Origin: Astragalus membranaceus
Taxonomy: Eukaryota; Streptophyta; Magnoliopsida; Fabales; Fabaceae
NCBI GenBank assembly: GCA_039519185.1
Contig: CM076846.1
Location: forward strand, 184,807,068 to 184,871,067
DNA: 64,000 nucleotides
Direction: 5' to 3'
Below the pieces are notes generated by a model that was not told the origin of the DNA, ran no database searches, and saw only the letters and a program-made list of their open reading frames with translations. Each line of letters starts with the position of its first letter. Position 1 is the stretch's first letter. Both the position numbers and the translations under genes were made by a program. Of the stretch, positions 12,703 through 24,940 are shown piece after piece.

Positions 12703-12930
12703 AAATACTGAGGTGTATTTAGTAATCTGATGTTTTTATTTGTTTAGCTTTTTATTATGTTTGTGTTGCTGAGGCCCATGGCCCATTTTGCTGATTAGTA
12801 GTTTGAGAACCCTAGCTATTTAAGCTTATTTTTCCCTTGGAGAGGGCAATGAAAAATCTATGCAGTTTTTATTTGTTATCTTCTTCCTTGCAACCCCTAG
12901 TTCTGATTTTTTGCTTAGCTTAGTCTATCA
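12648..12930 (+). repeat. Gypsy-A 3' LTR
   Basis: 283 bp. It matches the 5' LTR except for one missing A in the aaaa run near its position 52 and one A/T change near the 3' end. The missing A creates the TAG that ends the polyprotein frame at 12702. In the 5' LTR version the same frame runs a few codons further. Confidence 0.93.
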
Positions 12931-14053
12931 GCAATGCTCAGTTTCGTTAATTAACAAATCTAATCAACGTGAAAGCATTTATGCCGTCTGATAAAACCAC
13001 ATAACTTTGGTTGTTAGCCTGAACATAAATCACCACTCTTTCATTCTATTTTTTTAATTAATTATTTAATCAATGATATGATTTGGTTCCTTCACTTTAA
13101 AAGATTCATATCCAAATAATGAAGCTCAAGTGGGAGCAATAACAGTTAATTAATGAATGTATGCTAGAAATTGAAAGTAGTGCAGAAATTTCAACTGTAA
13201 ACGTTCATCACAGCTCTATCCCATCTCATTTTCAAGAAAGGTATTATAAATTTCGCATTAAGAAAAAATGTTTGATTTATGTGGCAACCGGCAATCCCAG
13301 AGTCCTATCATTTGTTGATTGATGCACGACAAAGACTTTCGAGCAAAGACTAACAATATCTGATACTATTGTAAAATTTGATTTAACCTAGTTAAATGAT
13401 CATTTATCATCTTAGAATAAATCCTCAATGGTTCCTAAACTAACATTCTTTCTCTGATTTGGTCCTTAAAGTATATAAAAATAATAATAGTTTCTGCAGC
13501 TTGTGAATATGTATAATAAAAATTGTTTCTCAATTTTTTTTTGGTATAAAAATTGTTTCTCAAATTTACTCTTCATTGCAACTAACAACTTGACTGAAAA
13601 TAGTAATCAGTTATCCTTATTTAATATTCTCAATTTTTCAAAAAATTGTTTTTATTATTTTTGAGTTTGTCTTTTCTGAAAAAAAAAATTATAAATTTGA
13701 GAAACACATTTTTTCGGAAAATACAAACTCAATAAATTCTTTAAAGATATTTTTAAAACAACATAACTAAATAGAAATCTATAATTAACTTTTGCTTATA
13801 ATTTGGGATGAGGGAGTAATCATTTCACCTAACTCTTACTACACTAAACACATTTTAATAAAAAAATTATTTTTAAAACTGTAGCAATAAAATGTACCAA
13901 AAACAAACTGTAGCAATATATTATTTTCTTAAGACTGGCAAAATAGCTACCTTATTGAGTGTATAGGCTTTTTCCCCCCAAAATTTTCAAAACATTTTTG
14001 TATCCTACATTAGGTTTACCATAAGAAAATATCAAAATTATTTTTCAAAAAGC
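12931..14053. other. Intergenic, AT-rich, no gene seen
   Basis: No ORF above background. Homopolymer A/T runs and short direct duplications (for example ataaaaattgtttctca, twice near 13520-13562). Nothing assignable. Confidence 0.55.
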
Positions 14054-14055
14054 TA

Positions 14056-14332
14056 CTCCCTTCGTCTCAATTTAACCGTCGTTTAAAGTTATGTGCGAGT
14101 TTTAAGAAAATGATTACACATACTATTTTTTATGCTCAAAAAATATGGTAGGACTAAAATACCTATATATATATATATTATGAGGAGGGAAAAATGAAAA
14201 CCTTAAAAATACAAATAAAAATTAAGGCATTGTTGAAAAAAATAATAAATGTTGAATTGATATTTTAAAGTGACAAATAATTTAATACAAAGAAAAATAA
14301 GAAAGTGGACACTCAAATTGGAACGGAGGGAG
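14056..14332. mobile_element. Stowaway-like MITE (Tc1/mariner)
   Basis: The terminal inverted repeats are ctcccttcgtctcaattt and its near-complement aaattggaacggagggag. They match the well-known plant Stowaway terminus CTCCCTCCGTCCC. TA dinucleotides flank both sides (14054-14055 and 14333-14334), as expected for this superfamily. 277 bp, AT-rich, non-coding. Confidence 0.9.
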
Positions 14333-14583
14333 TATTGAGTCACTTATAGTGATAAAAACGTCAAATCTTAAGCTTTCTCACTTGAAGAAGATAAGCATCA
14401 ACTTAAATTATCTTTAGACCTCGGTTACTTAATTATAAAACTTTTGGGTCGGCCCTTGAAATTCTCAAATCCGCCATACAAGAATGAAATATATTAATTT
14501 TTTTTGAAATTTATGCAGCTCAACACAAATTTAAAGAATTCTTGAATTTTTTTAGCCATCATATAATTTTAAATTACACTTTA

Positions 14584-14972
14584 GCTCTGTTTGGTGCGTC
14601 TCATCCGCTAGCAGATAGCGGATGAGAGCGGGTGAAGAGTACACGTGTTTGTTAAGCACTGACGTTTAACTTTTTTGGGTAGCATTTAAACGCTACTTCA
14701 AGTAGCGTTTTTTTTCAAACGCTAGCGAATAGCGGATAGTGTCTCACTTTTTTTTGACATTTTTTATTTTTCTGAAATTACTTCTCTATCATTATTAAAT
14801 AAATATAATCATGAATTAAATAAATATGTCATTTTATGTTATTTTACAGCCGCTAATTCAACCGCTAATTTTATCAAACACATTATTTGCTATTACCTAA
14901 CTTATCCGCTATCCACTATCCACTATAGCTGATCTGCTATCTGCTATCCGCTACTTTTTACCAAACAAAACC
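14584..14972. mobile_element. Tourist/PIF-Harbinger-like MITE
   Basis: Imperfect terminal repeats, gctctgtttggt on the left and accaaacaaaacc on the right, are flanked by TTA on both sides (14581-14583, 14973-14975). The interior is rich in gcggatag/ctatccgc units in both orientations (for example agcagatagcgg on the left, ctatctgctatccgct on the right), giving strong fold-back potential. Confidence 0.75.
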
Positions 14973-14975
14973 TTA

Positions 14976-16614
14976 ATATGATTAATGGTCCCCCTTTTCA
15001 ACAAGGATGGCATGCAAATATGCCATGCACATACAAGAACTTTGGAACTCCAGGGTCCCATTATTGGGGAGTTAGGTTTTGGCCGGTCTAGGGATGCATT
15101 TTGCAAGACCATGTGCCAACTTGTTCTGTCCCCATCTCATTGGTTCTTTCAATTTTATTATTTTAATTTTGTGATTGAGAAACTTCTTCCTCACAATAGT
15201 ACGAAAGTCTATCTAATCTATTCTATTAATTATACAATTGAGAATAATCTCAAATAGGAAAGTCGCAAATGTCAAGCCATTAAATGTCCACCTATACATT
15301 TCAAGTGACATGGCCGCTGATATGTACAAACGTATGCTGATTTGGAATCTGCTATTTACTAATAGTAAATACATTCACCATAACTTAATTTTGTATAGTC
15401 TATACGTTTAAAGCCTTTCAAAATTCAAAATATTACCATAAATACATTCACCAAGGCATATTGATTTGCTGATTGACTAACAATAAATACATTCAGAAAC
15501 GCATCAAAATGACATCCCATTATTTCTCACACAATATGCCAGCTGCAATCCTAATCTATTCTATTAATTAATAAATTATTACATGGAAAGCATTTAATCT
15601 TTTTCGGACTAAACAAATAAATTATTACATGGAAAACATTTAATATTTTTTTCTGCAGCAAATTCATTACATGCCATACTACACCATTTTCGGTTAAGGA
15701 AGTAATGAATATTTTTCAAATTCTTCCAAAACAGAACCATAAGGAATTGAACGCGACATTCAATTTCATGTCTGAAAATTGATTGCAAATCCCATAAAAA
15801 AGTTAACGGTATCTCAAATTCCAAAGTTGAAACTCAACGTTGAGATTTCAAAATCATGCTTCTATTTCAAAATTCATACCTCCCAATTCCCATAAATATA
15901 GGTTAGTGCCACATTCAATTTCCAAATCGCCGTCACTCACAATCGCTTTTCCCTAAGAGTATCCAACATTGTCTCACAATTCAGCCACCAGGAAAGTCAA
16001 CAAAGGTCGTCTCCAAATGCAGCAAAAGGTCGACCTACCACTACGTCGTCAAGGTTGTTTGTCTCTCAGGTGGCCGGCCACTACCAGAGTGCATGTCCGA
16101 CCAAGAAGAACGACGTTGTTGTCGTTCGATTATGACCACTAAGGTTCCAATATTTGCCTAATTTTCCTCTTGATTGAAGATATTCATGGATTTTTTTAGG
16201 ATGTATTCGTTGTGGGTTGATTTATTGGTTGTTTGAATATACCTTTTGTAGTTTTTCCAAGGACAATGCCCCATGGTAGGTTTGTTCGTCAAGCACAAGT
16301 TTGGTTAAAATGATTTTATTTCATATTAATTTTAATTGATTATTATTCTTCAACTCAATTTATTTTTGATTGCTTTACATCTTTTTCGACACAACAACTA
16401 GATACACGCTGCAAATGGAAGTAGGATCCTTCTTTCAATAGTGACTTTTTGATGAAATGTATCCATTTCATAGATGTTTCCTATTTGACAATTTGTTGAC
16501 CATTTATTTACCCTATATTCTTCTTGAAGGCTATGACCTGTGAGAAGGTGGTGAATCTTTTTGGTAATTTTCTGTCCGGTTAATTAATCATAATTTGTTT
16601 ATCTCTCATTGTTT
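14976..16614. other. Intergenic, no gene recognised
   Basis: Short ORFs here have no recognisable motif. A direct repeat of about 30 bp (aaataaattattacatggaaa, then catttaat) occurs near 15568-15597 and 15612-15645. The phrase aaatacattca recurs three times between 15363 and 15500. A GC-richer stretch at 15930-16135 could be an old exon remnant but cannot be named. Confidence 0.45.
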
Positions 16615-16622
16615 GTTGCTAT

Positions 16623-17442
16623 TAGGGGTGTGCATGGTACATAAACCACACCACACCATACCACTTATAAAATTTGGTTATAGTTTACTACTTTATATAT
16701 ACCGGTTCATATTTTCGAACCAATTAAAAATTGGATTAAAACTGGTAAATAACCGGTTTTGGAGAAATAAAGGCAGCAATGTACAAAACACACGCAAACG
16801 TGATAACCATTAAAGGCCCTAGAAGCTTCAGCAAACTCAGAACAGAGATACAGGACAAATACTGAGATGATAAGAGAATGGAGCGAGAGAGATCTGAGAG
16901 AGGTAAAGACCAGCAGGGGAGAAGAGAGAGATATAAGAGAGAGCGGCCAACAGAGGGAGGAGAGAGAGAGAAATAGATCTGGGAGAGAGAAAGGGTGTGG
17001 AAGAGGGAGACGAGGAGGTCAGTAAAGAAAAGAGGAAGAGGTGACAGTGGTGCGGCGAGAGGCGGTGCGGCCGGAGGCTGTGCGGCGCGAGCGGCTGTGA
17101 GGGTGCGATGTGGACTGAAGTTGAAGGGGTAGATCGAACGCTATAGTTGACTCTCCTCTTTTCCTTCATATAACGCTAGTTGTTCTTTTCCTTTTTTTCG
17201 GTGGATCTAGTTATTTTCCTTCCAATAACGCTTTTATCACAAACAAAAAAATTGAGGAAAGTTGAAGAGGTAAAGTGGTAAACCATAGTCAGCACCGGTT
17301 TTCAAATATGGAATACCATTATTCTGGATATTTTACTAAAATGATTGGGATAGATTTTTTTAAAAGTAGTGTGGGTTTTTATCAACGGTACAGTGTGGTT
17401 TGTAGTATGGTTAGTGGTTATTGGTTTATTTGCACACCCCTA
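16623..17442. mobile_element. Non-autonomous hAT-like transposon with exact 8-bp TSD
   Basis: Perfect 12-bp terminal inverted repeats (TAGGGGTGTGCA / TGCACACCCCTA) are flanked by identical 8-bp duplications gttgctat at 16615-16622 and 17443-17450. The 8-bp duplication is the hAT hallmark. Subterminal regions contain repeated accggtt/aaccggt and tggttta motifs, as expected for transposase-binding sites. No transposase is encoded. An internal GC-richer purine-rich tract (16850-17110) differs sharply from the AT-rich ends and may be captured DNA. Confidence 0.92.
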
Positions 17443-17450
17443 GTTGCTAT

Positions 17451-17804
17451 CTATAGGTAAAGAGATGTGTTATCTATTTCACATTACAACACCACTGGAT
17501 TTTTTTGTGCTTGAATAAAGAGATGAGTTATCTGTTGTGCATTAGGTAACCTTTTGACATAATACCACTTCTCTTTGATAAATCCTTTCAAATACACCTT
17601 TTTAACATTATTATGCAGGCCTTTACATCAGTGCCTTCTTTTTTTTTTATAAGCATCAGTGCCTTCTTTGATAACACTTCCTTTGTAATTTAAGAAGCAA
17701 CTCTAATGGAGGATTCTTCGTAGAACTTCACAAGATGAAAGATTTAGAGGGGGGACTTATTTGTATAATGGAGTTAGTAGATGTTTTATCCTTAGTGATT
17801 GGTA
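17451..17804. other. Short spacer, no gene
   Basis: Contains a duplicated phrase (catcagtgccttctt, at about 17626 and 17655) and the direct repeat gttagtagatgttttatcctt at about 17770 and 17813, the second copy reaching the remnant Tat coding end. Confidence 0.5.
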
Positions 17805-20800
17805 TTATGCAGTTAGTAGATGTTTTATCCTTGATTCTGTTTCTATCTTCAGGTCTTGAGATGTTCGATGTTGTTCGATCTTGAGATGTTCGATGTTGTT
17901 CGATCTTGAGATGTCCGATGTATTTATCTCCGCTTTGAAGTAACTCTGATCACCTTCAATGTTTTCGACCAAACCATCTTCTCTCCAAATAATGAGCCTT
18001 TGGTGAACAGTTGATGGTATTGCCCCCACGCCATGTATCCACTCTCTTCCTAGCAACAAGTTATAGTTAGCCTTAGGAGGAACTACAAGAAACAACGTTG
18101 ATCTTTTGATGCTACCCACAGCTAACTCGACTTCAATGGCCCCAAGTGAGTGGCTAGTTTTGCCTTCATAATTTGTGAGTACCACGTTGTGAGGCCTCAA
18201 ATCCGTATCACATTTACCAATTTTCCTCAACAAATGTTGTGGCATCAAGTTTACAGCAGCACCACCGTCGACCAAAATCTTGTTGACACCTATGTTGTTC
18301 ACTTTAGCTTGAATGAACAAGGGTTTGAGATGGTTCATCATTCCACAATCTGGTTTCTCAAATACAGCATGTTGTTCTTCGACACAACCATTCTTCAGCA
18401 CATAGTAACAAATTGGTTTATAAGTAGTCTCTTCGTCGAAATCTTCCTCGACATCATTCACTTCGAAAACTACATCATACTCAATTGGTAGAATTGAGAC
18501 CACATTGCATACGACATCAAAGTCTGACCCAGAATCAGCAAAATCTGACTCCATTTCTTCGTCTAAGTCAAAGCCTTCTTTGATTGCTGAGAGTGGAGGA
18601 AATATCCTCCCAGTAGCTGGCTTTCTAGCCACTTCGATAGCCACTTGCTTACCTTGTTTTTTGTTAGAACTCTCTACTTGTCCTGCACCAACAGATTTCT
18701 TTTGGCGTTGGTGTCTGCGCCATTGAGTTCTAGTCATGGGATTCTTCCCCTTGTAATTGTTGTTATAGGCGTACTTGTTAGATTCAAGTGTCTTGTTTTG
18801 GCCAGTAGTACTGGTGCTGCCCTTGACCATTTTTGTGGGTGTTGGTTGTTTTGGTTGATACCTAAAATTTTTCCCACCAGAATTCACGGGTAAGTATCCA
18901 GTATTCTTTCCACCGGAGTACACCCATTTCTCTACAGGAGACTTTGTTGATGGAACATAAGTCTTAAGTTTCTCTTTCTGAGTATGCTTTGTCGAAGTAA
19001 CTTTGTATGGTATCCCTATTTTGTTGGAACTGAACTTTGTCCTTTTGTCGAACCATTTTCCTTTCCTCTTCAATTGAGGTCGATAACCTTCAAGGCTCTT
19101 TGCAGCCTCTTTGTCAAAGACAGATCTGCATCTTGGACATAGTATCACTTCTGTGTTGCTTATCTTGCAACGATTAAAGAAATCAATTAGTTCCTCTTCT
19201 GCTTTTGGGTAAGCAACTTTCATTTTCTCAGTATATTGGTCTTTAGTGACCATGTCGACCTTAGCCTCAGAAATTTCAGTATCTTTTGTCAAATTATCAT
19301 TTCCAGCAACAATTCCAGTGGCTTCGACAACCATGATGTCGACTTCATCATACATTGCCTCTGCTGTTGGAAGAGGATCAGTGTTGATTTGCATTGGAGG
19401 CTTTGATTTGTCACCAAATTTCAGCCTACCTTCATTGAGAGCTTTCTGGACCAAATCCCTGAAAATAACACAACGAGAGGTGTTATGGCCTAAAAAGTTA
19501 TGGAATTTACAAAAACCCCTTTTCTTTCTTTATTCCAATGGTGGTATTTTCAGGCCTTTAGGCACCAAAATTTGACCATCAGTAACTAAAATATCAAATA
19601 TTTCATCACATTTAGAAACATCAAAGGTGTAAGTTTTTGTAACAAACTTATCATTTTTAGGCTCGACAGGATTTTTCCCATCTGATGGCTTTAGAACTTT
19701 ACATGTATAAGGAGGCCCAGGTTTAATTCTGCAATATTAACCTCTTCTTCGACATCCTCATATGATATGTCGAATTCCTGGTCGCTGTGATTAGTGTCGA
19801 CATATGCGACATTTCTTTTTTATTATTGAACCTGCTAGTCCTAACCTTTTCAGCTTTAAGCCTTTCGACCTGTCGAACTCTATCAGCCAACTGTGCCATA
19901 TCTCTTAAGTGCAGAGTATCTAATTTCTTTCTTACAGAATAGTCTAGGCTACCAGCAGCCATTTCGACTAACTCGTGTTCAAGCACTTGAGTAAAGCACA
20001 TTGCCTTGAGAAGTCTAAATCTATTGAGATACTCATCAATAGACTCCGCCACTTTACGTCGAACGCTAGCCAATTCCTTAAGACTAATCTTGCATTGACC
20101 CATATAGAATTGCTCATGGAAAACCTTTTCTAACTGATTCCAATTAAAAATGGAATGTGGAGGTAAAATGGTGAACCAAGTAAAAGCATTTTTAGTTAGA
20201 GAATTTGGAAAGTATTTCATTCTTAAATTCTCATTGTGTGCTATGTCACCAGCCTCAGTTAAATAACGGGAAACGTGTTAGACAGTAGATTCGCTAGTTT
20301 CCCCAACGAATTTTGTGAACTTAGGGATTTTCCATCCCCTGGGAATTCTGTTTGCAATATATAATCCGACAAAGGTGACACAAAATTAGGGCTATGTAGG
20401 CCTAAATTAAGACCATTTTGGGCTAAAATATTTTCGACAAGATTAGCCAAATTGTTTTGGATTCCAAAATTATTTTGTTGGACTTGCCTAACCACTTCAT
20501 CGGCATTTTGGTTCCTATTGACTAACACAACATCAGGAACAGGCTCTTCGACAACAAGTTGTTGCCCTTGATTGATGGGAACTACATTGTTGGGCCTTTC
20601 TATGGGGATTTCAACAGGCCTAACATTCTGAATATGAGAAATTTGCTGGTTATGCACTGGTGGAGTGCCAAAGAAATCAGCAATTCTTCTCATTTGTGTT
20701 ACTAACATTTGGTAACTATTATTTGTGTTTTGTATTAGAGGGTTAAACCCTGTACCAATTTGTTGTGTTAACATATTAACCATATCATGATTACTATCAT

Positions 20801-21320
20801 CCATTTGTTTCCTTAATGCCAACAAAGATGATGTTGTCAATGAAGGTTGAACATTTCGACTAAAAATGTTCTCTGATGAACTATGTGTAGGCGTAAATCC
20901 TGTAACTACATTGTCTCCATACGTAGATGAATTTATCTGAAGGTCTACCATAAAGGCTGTTGGCATGCCATATGGATAACTCCTACTGTTCATAGGAAAA
21001 TTAAATGGCATATTTCCAATCATTGGATTAGCCATTAAAGGACTTGTTGCTCCTAATGTTGGTGGGACAGAAGCCATCGTGTTAGTCTGTGTCAATGCTG
21101 CCGTTGTCATCATCGATACAGGAGTAATTACATGAGCAGTTACAGCGGTTACGCCCATAACTGTCGAAGAAGGCATGGAAGCGGTTACTCCCACGACATT
21201 CGTAGCGTTAGCGTCACTAACTGATGCTTGTTCTTGTGAACTTTGTGCATTTGATGCAGAAGTATTGTTTACATTAGAGCGCGCCATCTTTGAAAGATGT
21301 TTACCACTCCTCAAACGCAT
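17805..21320 (-). pseudogene. Tat/Ogre-like gag-protease, frameshifted
   Basis: The start at 21320 (MRLRSGKHLSKM) is close to the LTR. The gag N-terminus is low-complexity (Asn, Thr, Val). The conserved gag core lies at 20220-19850 (FTWFTILPP, then YLNRFRLLKAMC). A CxxxH..H..C motif lies near 19470-19510. Protease with VDGGAAVNLMP is near 18260-18230, and its GREWIHGVGA-type flank motif is near 18040. DGGAAVN replaces the usual DTGA and is characteristic of Tat/Ogre proteases. At least three frame breaks separate the pieces (near 20258, 19810 and 19730). The last 30 codons after the protease are a repetitive Ile/Glu/His tail without family resemblance. Confidence 0.85.
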
Positions 21321-21381
21321 GCACAGATAATGTCACAAGTTTTAAGATTTCAACGAAAAAACTTTAGAAATTAGCACAAAT

Positions 21382-21399
21382 GTCCCACTGGGCGTGCCA
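21382..21399 (-). other. Primer-binding site of the Tat/Ogre-like remnant
   Basis: The minus strand reads TGGCACGCCCAGTGGGAC immediately inside the LTR. This TTGGCACGCCC-type site is common in legume Tat/Ogre elements. I believe it pairs with a tRNA-Arg, but that is from memory. Confidence 0.7.
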
Positions 21400-21402
21400 A
21401 TT

Positions 21403-22161
21403 TGTTTACCGTGTTCTTTGGTAAACACCGCTAGTTACAAATTAATGTTGCTTGCAGGATCAACTAGAAAATCCTAGAACATTTGTGTTAAAATTTTTTC
21501 CAGAAATTATGAGTGTTCTTGCGGTTTAAATTTGAAAATATGAAGATAACCGTCGAAGTTTTCTCTAGATGAGAGGGAGGATTCTGAATAGAAGTCGAAA
21601 AGAAAACAAATAAAATGCAGAAAACTTAAGAAAGTAAAAGTTGAATTGCATTAATTGTAAAGAAAATGGTGCACAAGTTCATACATTGTTCTCTGACTCG
21701 TTTTCTATGATGTTGGAAGTTTGAGTTTCAGAATTCTGTATGTGAGTTTGTGACCCGTTTTTCCTATGGAAAACTACTATTTATACAAGGAGGAAAACTC
21801 AATAACTAACTAACTGTACATAGAATTTAAAAAATGGTAACTACCATGTCTTCGACCACATTAACTGCAATGGTAACTGCCATGTCTTCGACCACAATAA
21901 CTGCAATGGTAACTGCCATGTCTTCGACCACAATAACTCCAATGGTAATTCAACAACGAGCACTTGACTTCTGATCTATCACTAACTTTCTTCTCGTCAA
22001 AACATTGGCTTCAATTCTTCAATTTCCACTAAGTTAAGCATTGTGTCGAACCTTCTTGGGAAAACTTCTCACTGTCGAAATTAACACATTTCCTCTTGAA
22101 ATTAGCAAGTCAAACCTCGTTGACTGCGTTTAATTAAACCTGTCGAAAATGCAGGCTAACA
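21403..22161 (-). repeat. 5' LTR of the Tat/Ogre-like remnant
   Basis: 759 bp. On the minus strand it begins TGTTAGCCTGC and ends ACGGTAAACA, three bases before the PBS. A TATA-like tataaata lies at about 21778-21786. The outer boundary is set only by the TG..CA rule. Confidence 0.75.
21837..21944 (+). repeat. Three tandem copies of a 36-bp unit inside the LTR
   Basis: Copies start at 21837, 21873 and 21909 (ggtaactgccatgtcttcga...). The second and third are nearly identical and the first has a few changes. They lie upstream of the putative LTR TATA (minus strand), where enhancer repeats are often found. Confidence 0.9.
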
Positions 22162-22166
22162 GCTGG

Positions 22167-22380
22167 CATCCTATTGTATCTAATCTAGAGTGATTGGTGG
22201 GGGCAAATCGAACCTAAAGCTTAGTGTCATACACGCCTTGGAGTCTTTTGCAATGATAAATTTACTTTCTCCTTGTTATTTATTTTACTTGTCAATCACA
22301 ATTATTTTTACTAATGATTTTCTATGTTTGGTTGTTCTTCTAAGTTGCAGCATTATTCCCACCAACAAATTGTTCTCACA
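22167..22380 (+). repeat. 3' part of the 5' LTR of the non-coding element
   Basis: Matches 24743-24940 over its whole length except for a 16-bp insertion (tatttattttacttgt-like) and scattered substitutions. The 5' part is missing, replaced by the Tat LTR edge. Confidence 0.75.
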
Positions 22381-24137
22381 ATCTTTATGTTCGATTTTGC
22401 TTTTGTGTTAAACGATGGCTGCAGCTTTGAAAGAAGATATTTTCTACTTACACCTTGAAAGAGATGACTTCATATATATCAAAAACAAAGATGATTGATG
22501 GTAACAACTTTCTACTATGGTGAAAGGTACACAATTTCTCCAAGTAAGTATATATGAAATACTTGATGGTCTAAATTTATAAACACATGTATAGATGAAT
22601 TTTAATTTAAGTTTATATTTTCATGAAAGTGGTTTGTTTAAACTAAGGAAAACAATTTATATTTTTGAAATTATTTTCATGAACGTGGAACTCTAAACCA
22701 TGTGTGCAAAAAGTGTGAACACAAAGTTAATTATGTTTTAAAAATTTGTTTGATAGATGATTACATCTTGTTTTATTTTAATCCATAAAATAGTTTATAT
22801 GAATTATCATAAATATCAAATAGATGGTTTAATGCTATTGTAGTTTTGTGTATGAAATCAATAAATTTAGAATTGATGATCTCCTATTATATGTGCATGA
22901 TAATATGAAAGTAATTGTTAATTTCTTGCCTATATTGATATTGAAAATGATTTGGGTATGTTTTAAATTATTGTAAGTTTAAAATGTTCATGGAGGAAAG
23001 TGATTGAAAATATTAATGACTTTGGTTCATTGTTTATTTTCTATTGTGATTATTATTTTGTTTTACCATGGAACATATATATACATGAAATTGAAATTTG
23101 ACACTTAGAATTTATGATACATGTATTAGTTGTGTGATAAATAATTAATATGGAAATGTTCCCTTTCATAAAATAGAAAAAAATTCTAAAGTGTTTTATT
23201 TAATTTTAAGTGGAGTATATGACTTACGCGTTTGGACCCACTTTATGAAATTAAAGTAAATTATGACAAATCTTTATGATCATCGTTGTTGTTGCTTTAT
23301 ATATCTAATGCATTGAATGTATGGCTTCTTAAATATATTCAAGCGGACATAGAACTTCAAATTGAAATGGTTATTAAATATTTAATAGCAAAGAAATAAT
23401 GACATAAAGTTTGTGTATATGACAAAATAAATGACAAAATTGTCATGGTGATAGTTAGTTTAGATTATCAAGAATATATAAAGACAACTATGTGGGTGAA
23501 TGAAAATTCAAAGTTTATCAAAGTTGGAATAAAGTTTGCAATTCTTTGACGAACGAGTTGAGTTGGGGATGTGATACAAGCCATATCTAATTGATCACCA
23601 ATAGTGGAAACCCAACTCACACTTGAGCAACATCAAGTCTTGAGTTCAATGGATAAAGTACACTATAAGAGTGATTGAAGTACTCAACAATAGATACATC
23701 CCGAGGGGTCAAGTATTTGGACCATAAGAATAAAGTGGTCGGATGAGGTTTTCCTCTTAATGGACATATAGCATATATTTGCTGAGATGCATAATTATGA
23801 GTGCATTTCTGATATAGTCTACCTATATGAGAATGAAGTGGGGCCGCTTCATAGAGCTCAAGGGCTTGACTCTTAAATTCTCATGAAAAGGACACCGGAC
23901 ACAAGGCCTAAACAAAAGTGTCATTTTTATAATTCGATCAATGGTACCGAGATTTCATGTGTGAGTTATGTACACTTGTTCTAATGAATAATTGGTTCAA
24001 AGCTTGTCTACCAATTTATTCGGGGAAGAGTGAAGACTTAACTTACTAAGTAGTGGTTCAAATCGTAAGATACCATTATTTGAAACCATGGGATTTCTGG
24101 AATAATGGATTTAGATATTTTGAAAATGGTGGGGGAT

Positions 24138-24940
24138 TGTGGTAGTGATTTCCAAAATATATGATTGGAAGATTGCAATTGGTTAAATACATGTGACTTT
24201 GTGTGTTACACACAAATGTATGTTTGGCTTTGTGGTTGAATTCAATCCATATGAGTTTAAGGATCCAAGTTCAAACCTCGTGGACGGTTGTTTTTATTTT
24301 GGTGCGTTATTTTAATTAACATCCTAAAATGAAAATAAAAGGGTGCGAAATGGCACCCGGTGGGATCGAACTTGCAGCCGCAGGTTGGCCAGGTGCAATG
24401 CTCAACCATCAGAGCAACACATCGTTTCATTTATTCCTGTACACCAACAGTACATAATCGTTTCCACTTATAGAGACTCTTTGAAGAGTTGTTTCCCTTC
24501 ACCATGTGACATAAGTTTCTCTATAAGTAGAGAATTTTTGGGCAGATAATAACACACGAAATTCATGCTTTCATGAACCAAAATTATGCCAAAATTATAT
24601 CTAAGTCATTTATTCTTTTCTCTAGTGCACGAGAGTAATTGAGGAAACTTTATTCCGTAAACTACCATTGATCGATACGCTTGGTATGGGTATACAGACC
24701 ATGTCAATGAACTTCATTGTATCCTAAAGGGGATTCTCCCGTCATCCTATTGCATCCAATCTAGAGTGATTGGTGGAGGAGAATCGAACCTAAAGCTTAG
24801 TGTCATACACGCCTTGGAGTCTTGTGCAATGATAAATTTAGTTTCTCCTTGTCAATCACAATTATTTTTACTAATGATTTTCTATGTTTGGTTGTTCTTC
24901 TAAGTTGCAGCATTATTTCCACCAACAAATTATTCTCACA
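24138..24940 (+). repeat. Inferred 3' LTR of the non-coding element
   Basis: Starts TGTGGTAGTG right after the PPT and ends TTCTCACA. A 16-bp indel near its position 690 and a few substitutions separate it from the 5' LTR fragment. Near 24345-24425 the minus strand carries tRNA-like A- and B-box phrases (tggttgagc, gttcgatcc), so a SINE fragment may be embedded. Confidence 0.7.

Larger units (their letters stand above)
6921..12930 (+). mobile_element. Nearly complete Ty3/Gypsy retrotransposon (Gypsy-A), about 6.0 kb
   Basis: Two LTRs, 6921-7204 and 12648-12930, differ by one 1-bp indel and one substitution by eye. Both begin TGATAGGCCC and end TAGTCTATCA. Flanking 5-mers are acaat (6916-6920) and gcaat (12931-12935), a target duplication with one mismatch. 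The order gag, protease, reverse transcriptase, RNase H, integrase is the Ty3/Gypsy order. The integrase tail has a GPY/F-like segment but no visible chromodomain. A single frameshift and a single stop codon disable an otherwise young copy. Confidence 0.95.
17805..22161 (-). mobile_element. Tat/Ogre-like Ty3/Gypsy remnant: LTR, gag, protease only
   Basis: On the minus strand: LTR 22161-21403, PBS, gag, then protease, ending just after the protease. No reverse transcriptase, integrase or 3' LTR is visible. It may be a deletion derivative, or the 3' part was lost by rearrangement near 17805, where the tail becomes a short repeat-like sequence. Confidence 0.85.
22167..24940 (+). mobile_element. 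Non-coding LTR retroelement with truncated 5' LTR
   Basis: A segment of about 210 bp at 22167-22380 recurs at 24735-24940. Both copies end accaacaaatt(g/a)ttctcaca. A typical polypurine tract, aaaatggtgggggat (24124-24137), precedes the inferred 3' LTR start TGTGGTAG. Thus the 3' LTR is about 803 bp, while only the last 214 bp of the 5' LTR survive, abutting the Tat LTR at 22161. The 1.7-kb interior has no long ORF, although 22485-22520 vaguely resembles a Copia gag start. Confidence 0.75.

Noticed and set aside
14985..15257. 90-codon plus-strand ORF
   Set aside because: It begins inside spacer after a MITE, composition is intergenic and there is no motif.
16837..17169. Minus-strand 110-codon Ser/Pro/Leu-rich ORF
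   Set aside because: Low complexity inside the hAT-like element. A captured fragment is possible, but no gene can be supported.
24345..24425. tRNA gene on the minus strand
   Set aside because: Only A- and B-box-like phrases are present. The arms do not form a cloverleaf, so a SINE fragment is more likely.
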